DNA of 64,000 nt. It comes from Phytopythium helicoides (taxonomy: Eukaryota > Oomycota > Peronosporomycetes > Pythiales > Pythiaceae). Positions 10,587-20,531 of the stretch are shown piece after piece. The stretch covers positions 535,029 through 599,028 of the forward strand of contig JANFNE010000034.1 in the NCBI GenBank assembly GCA_024867545.1, in the 5' to 3' direction. The notes under the pieces are model-generated. The model was given only the letters and a program-made list of their open reading frames with translations, was not told the origin of the DNA and did not search any database. Each line of letters begins with the position of its first letter. Position 1 is the first letter of the stretch. The translations under genes and the position numbers were made by a program.

Positions 10587-12743
10587 ATGCAGCGGCCGTC
10601 GCTCGCCTCGACGCCCACGGCGGCTCCCAGTCCGTCGGGCAGCCAGGCGATCGCGACGACTAGCGAGGCGCAGCAGTGGCGCAGCGAGGTGGCAGCGCTC
10701 AAGTTGCGAGCTGAACGCGTCACGGTGGACGCGTCGGCGGCGGAGCGAGGCACGCAGTTCCGGCTCACATGCGAGCTGGCCACGCCCATCCCGTCCGCGT
10801 GCCTCGTGCACTCGGAGTTTCTGTGTCTGGCCTGGCCGCTGGGCGGCGTGTGGAAGATTCACAGCCTCGATGAGGAACGCCGGCTCGTCACGTGCCTCGC
10901 GTACAAGAAAAGCGAGGGGAGTGGAGCAGCCTCCGAGCTGACGGCGTCGGGGAAGAACGCGCTGGATATCGAGTCGATCTCAGACATCGGGCAGGAGACG
11001 AGTCTCTTTGGCTGGCAGCTGCGACTTGGCGAGTGGGAAAAGAGCAAGCACTGGGTCATTCAGGAGCTTAGTCGACCGCAAGCACCGGCGAATGAAGCAG
11101 GGGACGGTGAATTTGCCGACACCACGCACACCCTGACAGCGCAGCTACTTGCGGGATACTCGCCGGCGGAGATGCGATTTACGGTAAACAGCATCACGGC
11201 CGTCACAACTGTTGAGCAAACGTTCGAAGCCGACGTTGCGTGGGAGCTGACGTTCCCCGCCATGACGACCATCCGCGATGACGCAGCTGTTCGAGAGTTT
11301 CTTGACATTCTCGAGTTTAGCGAGGCTGCGTTCGACTTTTCCAACATGCACGATACCCATTCCGAACGGCCGATAGTGTCAAAGTTTGTTCAAGCTGGTC
11401 GAGTAACACTTGAAGACACATCCAAGTCTGATGGGCTCACACAACCACGCGTTTACCACTTGCAGCGCAGCCAACGGATCACAGGACTTTTCAAGGAGCA
11501 GATGAGCTTGTACCATTTCCCGTTCGACCAACAGACGCTCGGCTTTACTCTCAACATGAGTCGTGGTCTTGGGCCAATATTGCTGGTAAACCCCGCTCCA
11601 GTCGACGCAGCGAGCTTCGCAGCGGAGAATTTCAAGCTCAGTAACGTTTTCAATGTTGTATATGGCGACAAAGTATTCGTTGGGAGTGTGAGCGGAGCAT
11701 CCAGCAGCAAGGCAGTGCGCTTTGAGCTCATGCTGGAGCGAAAGAGTGGCTATTATCTCACAAATGTTGCTCTCCCGGCCGCGATCATCACTTACTTGAG
11801 CTTCATTACATACGCACCGGTTGAAGGCGGTGGACTTATGGACTTAAGCTCTCGCCTGCAAATCGTCTCCACTCTACTGCTCACGTGTGTTACTTTCAAG
11901 TACAATGTTGCGTCCCAGATCCCGCAGGTTTCGTATTTCACGCTGCTGGACACGTACGTGTTCGTTTGCTTCGTCATTACGTGCGCCATCACGCTGGAGA
12001 ACGCTTTGTTTCCACTCATTGTCACCCATATTGGCTTCCTTCGAACGGCGAACGAGAGTCCGCTGTTGTGGATCTCGTTCGGCTTGTTCACAGCGCTCAA
12101 CCTCGTATGGGGTCTCTACCTCTACCGATGGATTCTGCAGCGCAGACGCCGAGCCAAAGAGCTCCTTCGAGTATATGAGTACGTTCGAGTCATGGCCCGA
12201 GCGATCCCAGCGAGCAAGAGGAAATCCGTGCTGATGGAGTACTTGGGGAAGCTGCGTATTCCACAAAAAGATCTTCCGCATATCGCTACAATGCATGGAG
12301 GAGACTTGTTCGTTCAGCTCCCAAGCGAGTCGTCATCTCAAGCGAAATTAGTGGCAGCCAATTCGGAAATGAGTTTGTTCCGAAAGCAGGCGCTTCGAGA
12401 CCTCCCCGACATCCAAGAGCTGTATAGAGCCCAGGAAATGGATGAAGGAACTACTTTTTCTCCAGCGACTTCGCCGGTCGTCAAAGAAGTTGAAGTATCC
12501 CCGTCGACCGAGAAAGTGTCTGCCTCACCTTACAAGTTGGTTTCAACTCCCCCAAGACTAGAAAAACACGTTGCTCAACAACAGGGAGCCGATGAAGCTC
12601 TTTTGTCGAACGAAAGCAAGCCCAAGCAAGAAAGTGAGCGCGCACTCCATGAGATTGAGCCCGTCGTAGTCGTGAATGTGCAAGAAGCAGAGCCGAGCGT
12701 CGAGCCAGACCCGACAACGCAAAGCATCTCTACACAGCACTAG
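10587..12743 (+). CDS. Pentameric ligand-gated ion channel-like protein, copy 2
   Basis: Second tandem channel gene, 718 residues, starting 206 bases after copy 1 stops. The ATG at 10587 (AAATGC) is the first in frame; the frame extends upstream only through a GTG. It has the same plan: N-terminal region with FLCLAWPLGGVWKIHSL, ligand-binding fold with VNSITAVTTVEQTFEADVAW, YHFPFDQQTL in place of a Cys loop, then ERKSGYYLTNVALPAA opening M1 and three further helices. The M1-M2 linker (APVEGGGLMDLSSRLQ) keeps an Asp just before M2 but differs from the SDGSLMD of the other copies. The cytosolic C-tail is the longest of the four (about 140 residues, rich in Glu, Ser and Pro). This is the most diverged copy in the array and shows no long identical DNA tract with its neighbours. 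Confidence 0.85.
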   Translation: MQRPSLASTPTAAPSPSGSQAIATTSEAQQWRSEVAALKLRAERVTVDASAAERGTQFRLTCELATPIPSACLVHSEFLCLAWPLGGVWKIHSLDEERRLVTCLAYKKSEGSGAASELTASGKNALDIESISDIGQETSLFGWQLRLGEWEKSKHWVIQELSRPQAPANEAGDGEFADTTHTLTAQLLAGYSPAEMRFTVNSITAVTTVEQTFEADVAWELTFPAMTTIRDDAAVREFLDILEFSEAAFDFSNMHDTHSERPIVSKFVQAGRVTLEDTSKSDGLTQPRVYHLQRSQRITGLFKEQMSLYHFPFDQQTLGFTLNMSRGLGPILLVNPAPVDAASFAAENFKLSNVFNVVYGDKVFVGSVSGASSSKAVRFELMLERKSGYYLTNVALPAAIITYLSFITYAPVEGGGLMDLSSRLQIVSTLLLTCVTFKYNVASQIPQVSYFTLLDTYVFVCFVITCAITLENALFPLIVTHIGFLRTANESPLLWISFGLFTALNLVWGLYLYRWILQRRRRAKELLRVYEYVRVMARAIPASKRKSVLMEYLGKLRIPQKDLPHIATMHGGDLFVQLPSESSSQAKLVAANSEMSLFRKQALRDLPDIQELYRAQEMDEGTTFSPATSPVVKEVEVSPSTEKVSASPYKLVSTPPRLEKHVAQQQGADEALLSNESKPKQESERALHEIEPVVVVNVQEAEPSVEPDPTTQSISTQH

Positions 12744-13681
12744 CAACCAAGATGGACCATGTAATTTAGTTGACGCCACGATTTCACGATGTAGAGGCCA
12801 GACAAAGCTTGGAAGCTGTCATAACGAAACCACCTCCAACTGTGTCGTGATCAATATCACGTGCTGCATTGAACCGTGGCAATCGAGCAACCAGCTGATC
12901 GATCAAAAGTGGTGGCACCAGGGTTTCGACAGAATGCGAGCGTAGAGAGTGAACCTTACTGCCAATATGTGAGCATCGTTTCAGGATACAGGAGCAATGG
13001 TAGCATCTGGCCGGGACCTCGTTGTTGCTTCACGTTCGCATCCACGTATCCGATCCTCACAGCCGCTTGTGAGGTCGATGACGATGCGTCCCAACGCCGC
13101 ATGAACAGTAGGTTTTACCAGAGACGCCTTGAATGTGATGCCTCGCATCGTCCGTGCGTGGCGAACGGCGCCATTGGAGTCAATGCACGTCGCGCGCATC
13201 CATTGGTAGCGCGACAGTTGCGTATCTTGCCGCGCTTGGCGCGTGTTGTTTGGACACAGATACTTTCCATCCTGACGCCGTCATGGTGTAGCCATTGTTC
13301 CTGTTCTCGCAAGTTGGCAGAAAGTTTCACTCTCCGTCACATAGTTTGCTCTGGCACTCACATTCTGTCGAATACCCTGTTACACCAACCACATCGGTGC
13401 ATGGAGGAATTGCGTCGATTGTTACCCACGCAATAACACTCATATATCAATTTGTGCAGTTTCAAATATACTATTGACTAAAAATATAGTCATGAGTTTA
13501 ACAAGAGTATGAATTGCTTGTGGTCATTCAGTGATGCCAGCCGGACGCTTGCAAATCTCGTGCGTCATCTCGAAGAGCTCCGCCCCGCGCCTGCTCTCCA
13601 ACGGTCGGTCGGCCCCGCGTGGCCGGCTGCTGCTCATTGCTCAACCCGCCAGCTCTCTGTCAAGCCGCCTTGGTGATCGCC
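12744..13681. other. Intergenic spacer between channel copies 2 and 3
   Basis: About 940 bases without a supportable gene. Short frames on both strands are not conserved among the channel copies. The part just before 13500 is AT-rich (tatata, aaatata), then GC rises toward the copy-3 start, fitting a promoter. No repeat was found. Confidence 0.45.
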
Positions 13682-15790
13682 ATGAAGAACGAGCTCAACA
13701 GTGACGTCGCCAGGAGCTCCAGCCTCGCGGCAGCTGCGACTGTGCGAGACGCGCAGCAGTGGTCGAGCGTGGTGACCAAGCACACCCTGCGGCTCGAGCA
13801 CGCAGCCGTCGACATTGGCACGGACCGAGTGCTCTACCACCTGGAGCTCGAGCTGTCCGAGCCGCTGCCGAGCGCGTTGCTGGCCCACGCCGAGTACCTT
13901 TGTCTCTCGTGGCACTTTGGCGGCATCTGGAAGATCCGCGGGCTGCAAAACAACAATTGCACCGTGCAATGCGAGTCGTGGCGAACGACCGACATGGACC
14001 ACCACCAAGTCAACGAGATTGCCAAGAAGGTCGAGGAATCCCAGCAACCGGCGTCTATGGCGTCGGCACTGACGTCCAAAATGTCATCGACTGACGACAA
14101 GGACGGCGAGGCGCTACCGCCGTGCTTGTTCGAGTGGAAGATGCAGCTTGGGTCATGGGGAGACAACACGAACCACTGGTTCCTGCGCGATATTCGACCG
14201 CCTACGACGAGTGGACGCGTCAAACCGGGTGAACAACAGAACCTAATGAGCGATGAAGAGCTCGAAAACATGCCGATTGTGGTGCAGCTACTGGCAGGAT
14301 TCGCACCCGTTGAGCTGCAGGTTGAGGTGAACACCATCATGGCGGTGGATACTGTTAGCCAGACATTCTCAGCAGACGTGACCTGGCAGGCGACCATGCC
14401 AGCTTTGTCTGCCATTCGTGAGGACTCGGTGATCAAAGAACTTCTTGACATTCTCGAGTTTGACGCTACCCAGTTCGAGTTCACCAACATTAACTCAACT
14501 CAGGAAGAGCGCGATCTCACAACTTCTCTCACCTTGGCGGGTGAAGTGGAGTTTGTTGACCCTACACTAGTGGTGAGTGGACAAAAGCTCCAATCTCCAT
14601 CGCTCGAGCGCGTGAACCACCTCATCTTCAGCCGGCGCATCATCGCAGTTTTCAGCGAAGAAATGTCGTTGTACACGTTTCCATTTGACCAGCAAAAACT
14701 CACCTTCGACTTCTCCACTGGCAATGGCGTGCGTGAATCGATGCGTATCACTCCGTGCTCGGTTGACGCGGGTAGTTTCGCCATCGATAACTATAAACTC
14801 AGCAACGTGTTTGACATCGTGTATCAAGACAAGGTGTTTGTCGGGCAAGTCGAGACCACGGGTCCAAAGAAGGCAATGACGTTCGAGATCATGCTCGAGC
14901 GTAAAAGCGGATACTACCTCACCAATGTTGCCATCCCGTCGGCGTGTATCACATATTTGTGCTTCATCTCGTACGCGCCGTTGTCGGATGGTTCTCTCAT
15001 GGATACCGATGCGCGCCTCCAGATCGTGCTTACATTGTTGCTGACGGCTGTGACGTTCAAGAACCAAGTGGCTTCGTTGATCCCTCAAGTGTCATACTTC
15101 ACGTGGCTCGACAAGTACGTGTTTTTCTGCTTTGTTGTCACATGTGTGGTGACCATGGAGAATTCGCTCTTTCCGCTGATCGAGGACTGGCTGTCCAAGA
15201 ATTGGTCTGAAGAGGGACTGCTTGGTTTTTCATTCGGAGCGTTTACGCTTGTAAACATTGCGTGGGCAGTGTACACGATCTACATCGTCGCCCGCCGAAC
15301 ATACGCAAGCAAAGTGTTATTGCAAGTCCACGAGTTCTCTCGTGTTGTGTCAGCCGAGATCCCGAGTGGTCACCGTGAGTCGGTGCTTCGAGAGTATCTC
15401 GATGAGGCAGGCTTCCCGAAGTGGTCTCTCCCTGTCATGCAAGTTTCTGAAATTGGCGATATCCTCGTGCAACTTCCCGATGACTCGCCGTACGACACCG
15501 CACGAAAGGCGCAGCGTGCGCTCGAGCAAGTCGAGGGCCGCCAAGCTGCCGAAGAAAAGCGCGACAGCTTCAAGAGGATCTTCCAACGTCTCAACCCTGG
15601 GGCCACACTACCAACGCGGTCGGTGTCGAATCGTATCATCCCCGTGGCACGTCTGTATGCGCAGGACGCCAGCGAGGGACGTCACGCCCGCAGACGCGTC
15701 TCGGTTGCATCAGAGTTTGGTACCATCTCTGGTTTTGAGAACAGCACACCAGCTCCTCGTCGAGTGGGTGCGTACCGCCGCTTTGCTTAG
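13682..15790 (+). CDS. Pentameric ligand-gated ion channel-like protein, copy 3
   Basis: Third tandem channel gene, 702 residues. The ATG at 13682 (MKNELNSDVA) is the first in-frame ATG and aligns with copy 4. It is closest to copy 4: the N-terminal region shares RLEHAAVDIGTDR, and the binding fold has VEVNTIMAVDTVSQTFSADV. FPFDQQKLTFDFSTG replaces the Cys loop, and the membrane block reads ERKSGYYLTNVAIPSACITY, SDGSLMDTDARLQIV and FKNQVASLIPQVSY. The 216 bases from 14887 to 15102, spanning M1 to the start of M3, are identical to copy 4 although the flanking DNA differs at many positions. The C-tail after M4 is basic, with a coiled-coil-like Ala/Glu/Arg stretch, and ends RRVGAYRRFA. No signal peptide is visible. 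Confidence 0.85.
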   Translation: MKNELNSDVARSSSLAAAATVRDAQQWSSVVTKHTLRLEHAAVDIGTDRVLYHLELELSEPLPSALLAHAEYLCLSWHFGGIWKIRGLQNNNCTVQCESWRTTDMDHHQVNEIAKKVEESQQPASMASALTSKMSSTDDKDGEALPPCLFEWKMQLGSWGDNTNHWFLRDIRPPTTSGRVKPGEQQNLMSDEELENMPIVVQLLAGFAPVELQVEVNTIMAVDTVSQTFSADVTWQATMPALSAIREDSVIKELLDILEFDATQFEFTNINSTQEERDLTTSLTLAGEVEFVDPTLVVSGQKLQSPSLERVNHLIFSRRIIAVFSEEMSLYTFPFDQQKLTFDFSTGNGVRESMRITPCSVDAGSFAIDNYKLSNVFDIVYQDKVFVGQVETTGPKKAMTFEIMLERKSGYYLTNVAIPSACITYLCFISYAPLSDGSLMDTDARLQIVLTLLLTAVTFKNQVASLIPQVSYFTWLDKYVFFCFVVTCVVTMENSLFPLIEDWLSKNWSEEGLLGFSFGAFTLVNIAWAVYTIYIVARRTYASKVLLQVHEFSRVVSAEIPSGHRESVLREYLDEAGFPKWSLPVMQVSEIGDILVQLPDDSPYDTARKAQRALEQVEGRQAAEEKRDSFKRIFQRLNPGATLPTRSVSNRIIPVARLYAQDASEGRHARRRVSVASEFGTISGFENSTPAPRRVGAYRRFA
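14887..15102 (+). repeat. 216-bp tract identical to 17350-17565 (channel copy 3)
   Basis: All 216 bases match copy 4 (offset 2463). The identity begins and ends abruptly: the base on each side differs, and adjoining sequence has frequent synonymous and nonsynonymous changes. The tract encodes M1, the M1-M2 linker, M2 and the M2-M3 loop, the pore-forming part of the channel. Confidence 0.95.
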
Positions 15791-16168
15791 GGCGTTGTTC
15801 ATCAATAGTAAAGTCTATGAGTTCAATACCACGGTGTTTTCATTTCGCCACAGCAACCTCAATCCGGTTTTCGCCGTGCACGGCAATGGACATCTTCGGC
15901 TTACCAAACATATCATTTTGCCACAGAGTTGCGGGTCTTGCTGCGACAGGTTTGCCTCCGCGATCTCTCAGCAAAAACAGGACACGCGCACACGTCAATC
16001 CTCCGTGAGGAGTTGCCAACCTCTTTGACACTGAAAACCCATGTCACACCATGTACAATAATCGCCGCTGATGGTACACCTTTCAAGCGTGTCTTCGGGG
16101 CCGACCCCACGTTCGTGGCTGTGAAGGCGATTCCCACTTCGCGAGTGGCTGCTTGAAACACAGGCGCC
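15791..16168. other. Spacer between channel copies 3 and 4
   Basis: 378 bases of noncoding sequence holding the 3' flank of copy 3 and the promoter of copy 4. No motif, repeat or RNA gene is evident. Confidence 0.45.
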
Positions 16169-18280
16169 ATGAAAAGTGACGGAACCAAGGATACAAGTGC
16201 AAGTCTTCTCGATGCACAGCAATGGTCTAGTGTTGTGGTCAAGTACTCGATGCGGCTCGAGCACGCGGCTGTAGACATCGGAACGGATCGCATCAACTAC
16301 CACCTTGATGTGGACCTGGCCGATCCGCTCCCGAACGCTCTACTCGCACATGCAGAGTTCCTGTGTCTCTCGTGGCCATTTGGAGGCATCTGGAAGATTC
16401 GCTTGCTGAGCAACAACAACCGCACAGTGCATTGCCAGTCGTGGCGCACAACTGAGATGGACCACAACCAAGTGAACGATCTCGCTAAGAAGTACGAAGA
16501 GCAAGTGGCCTCGCAGCAACTCGGAGTGGTCGAACCAAGCGCTTCAACTGACGCCAACGAAACAGACAGCGATCCTCTGCCGCCATGCTTGTTTGAGTGG
16601 AAAATGCTGCTCGGGAAGTGGGGAGATAACACCGCGCATTGGTTTTTGCACGACATTCGTCCACCTGCGTCGACTGCACAAGTCAAACCTGGAGAGCAGC
16701 AGATCATGATGAGCGATGAAGAGCTCAAGGGTATGCCAATCGTGGCACAGCTGCTGGCAGGCTTTACGCCCCTCGAGGTTCAAGTTGAGGTGAACGCCAT
16801 CACTGCTGTGGAGACTGTCGAACAAACGATCGCAGCCGACATCACTTGGCAAGTGACACTACCAGCGCTTTCTACAATCTGCGAAGATTCGGTGATTACA
16901 GAGCTCCTCGACATCTTCGACTTTGATGCGGAGGAATTCGAGCTCACAAATCTCAACTCGGCTGAGGATGATCGAGAGCTCGAAACGGCATTAACTCTGG
17001 CCGGGCGAGTAGAGTTTTTGGATCCAACACTGACTCTGAGGAGCGGGACATCGCAGCAAAAATTTGTCGACTGGGCTCATCACTTGCAGTTTAGCCGCCG
17101 TATTATCGGAGATTTCGGGCAAGAAATGTCGCTGTACAATTTCCCCTTTGACCAGCAAAAACTCACCTTCGACTTCTCCACGGGTTCTGGGATGTCTCCG
17201 TCCATGCGAATCACTCCATCTTCCGTTGACGCGGGTAGTTTCGCGATCGAGAACTACAAACTCGGCAACGTGTTTGAAGCCGTGTATCATGACATGGTTT
17301 TCGTTGGTCCAGTCGACGACTCTGGCCCCAAAAAAACCATGTCGTTTGGGATCATGCTCGAGCGTAAAAGCGGATACTACCTCACCAATGTTGCCATCCC
17401 GTCGGCGTGTATCACATATTTGTGCTTCATCTCGTACGCGCCGTTGTCGGATGGTTCTCTCATGGATACCGATGCGCGCCTCCAGATCGTGCTTACATTG
17501 TTGCTGACGGCTGTGACGTTCAAGAACCAAGTGGCTTCGTTGATCCCTCAAGTGTCATACTTCACACTGTTGGATAAGTATGTGTTCTTTTGTTTCGTGG
17601 TAGCCTGCCTCGTTGCTCTCGAAAATTCGCTCTTCCCACTCTTCCAAGATTGGTTTTACGAGCGGTGGACTGAGAAAGGTCTTCTGGGTTTCGCATTCGG
17701 AGTCTTCACTATTATCAACCTAGCTTGGACACTCCACACGTTGATTTTTGTCACAAAAAGAAAGATATCGGAGAGGATATTTCGCAGAGTTCATGAGCTT
17801 TCGCGAGTTGTATCTGCAGAGTTTCCAAGCAGCCATTGCGAGGCAGTGCTGCGCAAGTATATTGCTGGGTCGCAAACACCAAACTGGGCACTACCCGCAC
17901 TCGCGGTTTCCCACAAAGGTGACGTGTTTGTACAGCTTCCTGATGGCTCACCACTTGACACGAAAGAAAAGGCAAAGCGCGCGCTCGAGCAAACAGAAGG
18001 ACGACATGCTGCTGAGGAAAAACGTGATGCATTGAGAGAGATCTATGAGAAACTCGAGCCTTCTGCAACGTTACCGAAACAGACATGGTCTGTTCGTGCT
18101 ATTCCGGTGTTGCGGCCTCCAGCAATGAGTACTGGCGAAGGGCGTCGCGGTCATCGGCGCCATTCGGTTGCCTATGATGGAACCACTTCTCCAGTGCATA
18201 TCATGTCTCCAGCTCAGCGCCGCTTTGAAGCTGTTTCCCCCGCGGGACGCCGAAAACACAAACGTCACCCATTCATGTAG
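16169..18280 (+). CDS. Pentameric ligand-gated ion channel-like protein, copy 4
   Basis: Last of the four tandem channel genes, 703 residues, starting at the first in-frame ATG (MKSDGTKDTSASLL). It has the same plan as copy 3: N-terminal region without signal peptide, ligand-binding fold with VEVNAITAVETVEQTIAADI, NFPFDQQKLTFDFSTG without Cys-loop cysteines, then four helices. Pore sequence and DNA are identical to copy 3 across 17350-17565, while the extracellular part is clearly diverged, so ligand recognition could differ while pore behaviour is held constant. The C-tail again carries a Lys/Glu/Arg-rich helical stretch and a basic end (RRKHKRHPFM). The next gene starts 626 bases on and is unrelated. 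Confidence 0.85.
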   Translation: MKSDGTKDTSASLLDAQQWSSVVVKYSMRLEHAAVDIGTDRINYHLDVDLADPLPNALLAHAEFLCLSWPFGGIWKIRLLSNNNRTVHCQSWRTTEMDHNQVNDLAKKYEEQVASQQLGVVEPSASTDANETDSDPLPPCLFEWKMLLGKWGDNTAHWFLHDIRPPASTAQVKPGEQQIMMSDEELKGMPIVAQLLAGFTPLEVQVEVNAITAVETVEQTIAADITWQVTLPALSTICEDSVITELLDIFDFDAEEFELTNLNSAEDDRELETALTLAGRVEFLDPTLTLRSGTSQQKFVDWAHHLQFSRRIIGDFGQEMSLYNFPFDQQKLTFDFSTGSGMSPSMRITPSSVDAGSFAIENYKLGNVFEAVYHDMVFVGPVDDSGPKKTMSFGIMLERKSGYYLTNVAIPSACITYLCFISYAPLSDGSLMDTDARLQIVLTLLLTAVTFKNQVASLIPQVSYFTLLDKYVFFCFVVACLVALENSLFPLFQDWFYERWTEKGLLGFAFGVFTIINLAWTLHTLIFVTKRKISERIFRRVHELSRVVSAEFPSSHCEAVLRKYIAGSQTPNWALPALAVSHKGDVFVQLPDGSPLDTKEKAKRALEQTEGRHAAEEKRDALREIYEKLEPSATLPKQTWSVRAIPVLRPPAMSTGEGRRGHRRHSVAYDGTTSPVHIMSPAQRRFEAVSPAGRRKHKRHPFM
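17350..17565 (+). repeat. 216-bp tract identical to 14887-15102 (channel copy 4)
   Basis: Partner of the copy-3 tract. A second, shorter shared patch upstream covers the FPFDQQKLTFDFST codons (around 14688 and 17151), suggesting more than one exchange. Confidence 0.95.
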
Positions 18281-18906
18281 AAATGCGCCTATTGTTTTGC
18301 TGCCGCGAGACCATTTACGCTGTTGTTGCGCTCGTGGCACACGAAGAAACACCTGTGCAGTAGTTGCAGCTTCTGAATGGAATCAGCCACGCGTCTGTTG
18401 AATACAATTCACACTCCGAAGCAAATAGGCATAACAGAGATAATTCCCGTGCCCTCGCTGCTGCTCGATTGTGATGTCGTAGCCAATGGCATTCACACTA
18501 AAACGCCTGCTCGATTCAGTCAAGGCTAGGCAAACAAGCCGCTTCACGACGCTCTTTATCACTGCAAAACTAACTGCGGCTGGAATGTCTGTCCGTCAAC
18601 GAGAGTCGACTTCAACATGAGTTTGCCTTCCCTTGGCCTCCACTCTGAATGGTAATGCCAATCCTTCTGTCCTGGTCACCCACACGTCCTGCACCATTTC
18701 ACAAGCTCTGCAGCCCCCTTCACCTCGTCTGACTTCAACCACCTGGACGACAACCTCCAAGCCCGCAGCCGTCTCAACCCATGTCACCGGATCAGGTTGT
18801 GTGCGCCACACCACCAGCGTAGAAAATTCTCCGCGATGGCCCGAGCGCCCAACCCAGAGTTCAATTCGCGACGACGCCGCGAGGAGCTACAGCGGAGCTG
18901 CGCTGC
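18281..18906. other. Intergenic spacer downstream of the channel array
   Basis: 626 bases with no convincing gene; short frames here have no family pattern. GC content rises sharply toward 18907, where the first exon of the next gene begins. Confidence 0.4.
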
Positions 18907-20241
18907 ATGGGGAAGCGGCGGCTCGTGGCGCTGCTGGCGGCCGCGCAGCGCGTGGCGGCGGGCGCGTCGAGCTTGGGCGGAGGTAATTGGCGCAGTCGGC
19001 GCCGTTTCGCGGTCGTTTGGGCGGTTTTTGGCGCTGGCGTTGGGCTCTGAACGCTCGTCGTGGCTGGCGCGCAGGCAAGCAGCAGCGCATGGAGATCCGC
19101 GTGCAGGACTACTCGTACAGCAGTAAGCGCGGCGGCCGGGCGGAGCACGCGCGAGAGCTGACGACCGGTGTGGAGTAGATGGCGCGCGGGAGCGACCGGT
19201 CGTGGAGATCGTCACTCACGACATCCGCACGGCGGACCTGCTGACGCTCGCGCAGCGTACGTGGGATGCGTGTACCCATCGCTGTGGCTTTCGTGCGGGC
19301 GTTGGGGGTTGACAGGAGGCATCATTTGGGCTTTGGCAGGACTCAGCAGGAGCAACCAGCTGTTCGACATGGACGACGCCGCGTGGTGGAGCGAGCCCGT
19401 GATCGAGGACCTCACGGTCGGAGACGTCGTGCTGCTGCTGTCCTTCACGCTGATCTCGCTGCTGGTGCTGCGGCTCGCGCTGCTGGTCGCTCAGCTCGTC
19501 TGTCGAGCCTTCGTGTACCCGTTCCGGAGCTGCGCGCGCTCTTCTCGGCGCCTGAAGACAGCAGCGAAGCGAAAGACAGCAGCGAAATCGACAACCACAA
19601 CTACAGCTTCGCTCGTGAAGCGGAAAGCCAACGAGGGCGCAGCAACGGACCCAGAACAAATCATCCACTCGTGCCACGGAGAGCTTCTACGAGTCGTGCA
19701 CAAACTCAACCGTGAGTACAAGAGCGCAGGAGCAGATGACACGCAGGATCTCGTGGCGTCGCTGACGCTCTCGCAGTACCATGATGGCGTTGAGCACGTG
19801 ACGCTCGACGAAGTTGTGAGCACGCTGCGAGAGATCCAGTCCAAGGACCCAAGTTTGCTGTCGGTTAGCTTACCCGACACTCTCGATCCAGCGGCGATAG
19901 AGACGGCTTTGGCTCGGCGAAAGAGCCTTCGGCACGACTGGATGCGTCTTCAGCGGCTGTATAGCTCCTTCAAGTCTCTACAATCATCAATCAGCCGCCA
20001 GCACATGTACAGAAAGAACTCTGTGCTCCGACGGCGACACCAGGGCAGTTTTGACGACCGCAACGAAGACGTGCTGCGTGCGCTAAGCGAGCTGGCCAAG
20101 GAGCTTCCTCTTGGCTTCACGGCCGAGATGTTCACATCGCTCGGCAGCGCCATGAAGCGTTCGCTGGATGACCCCCAGAACGACGTCGACGCCGCCAAGC
20201 CCAGTCGCCCATACGCGCCGCTGGCCGCCGTCGCCGTCTGA
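18907..20241 (+). CDS. Orphan signal-peptide/single-TM protein, paralogue A
   Basis: I do not recognise the family. The spliced model has four exons: 18907-18982, 19075-19122, 19179-19256 and about 19340-20241 (the last acceptor could instead be at 19315/19316), giving about 367-375 residues. All introns are phase 1 with GT-AG ends. Exon 1 encodes a signal peptide (MGKRRLVALLAAAQ). Exon 2 encodes MEIRVQDYSYS, matching VEIRVQDFSFS in exon 2 of the next gene, which is the main evidence that the two are paralogues. After a short acidic lumenal part there is one strong membrane helix (VGDVVLLLSFTLISLLVLRL), a basic Lys/Thr linker and a helical cytosolic region of about 200 residues. Exon boundaries are inferred from phase and from the paralogue; the long last exon is secure. 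Confidence 0.65.
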
Positions 20242-20531
20242 CCGCCGCAAGTCGGCGGACCGCGCACCTCTCGTACATATTTAAGCAACGAAATAACCAT
20301 TTTGATCCTGTGTCGCGCAGCCCGGATCCTTCCTTTCGCTAGTGTCGTCCTCGCATGATGCGCATTTCGTCGGATGGCTACAGTTCCCCCCGTCACTCGC
20401 TTGGGGGAGGATCCCGCAAATCAGCAAAATTCTGGCCGAGAATGCCGCGGCCCAGTCACCTTCTCGCCAGCGCTGGGGCCGGAGCGCGGCCCTGCATGCC
20501 CCGCGCGCTGCCGCTGCTTCCCCCCGCCGCC

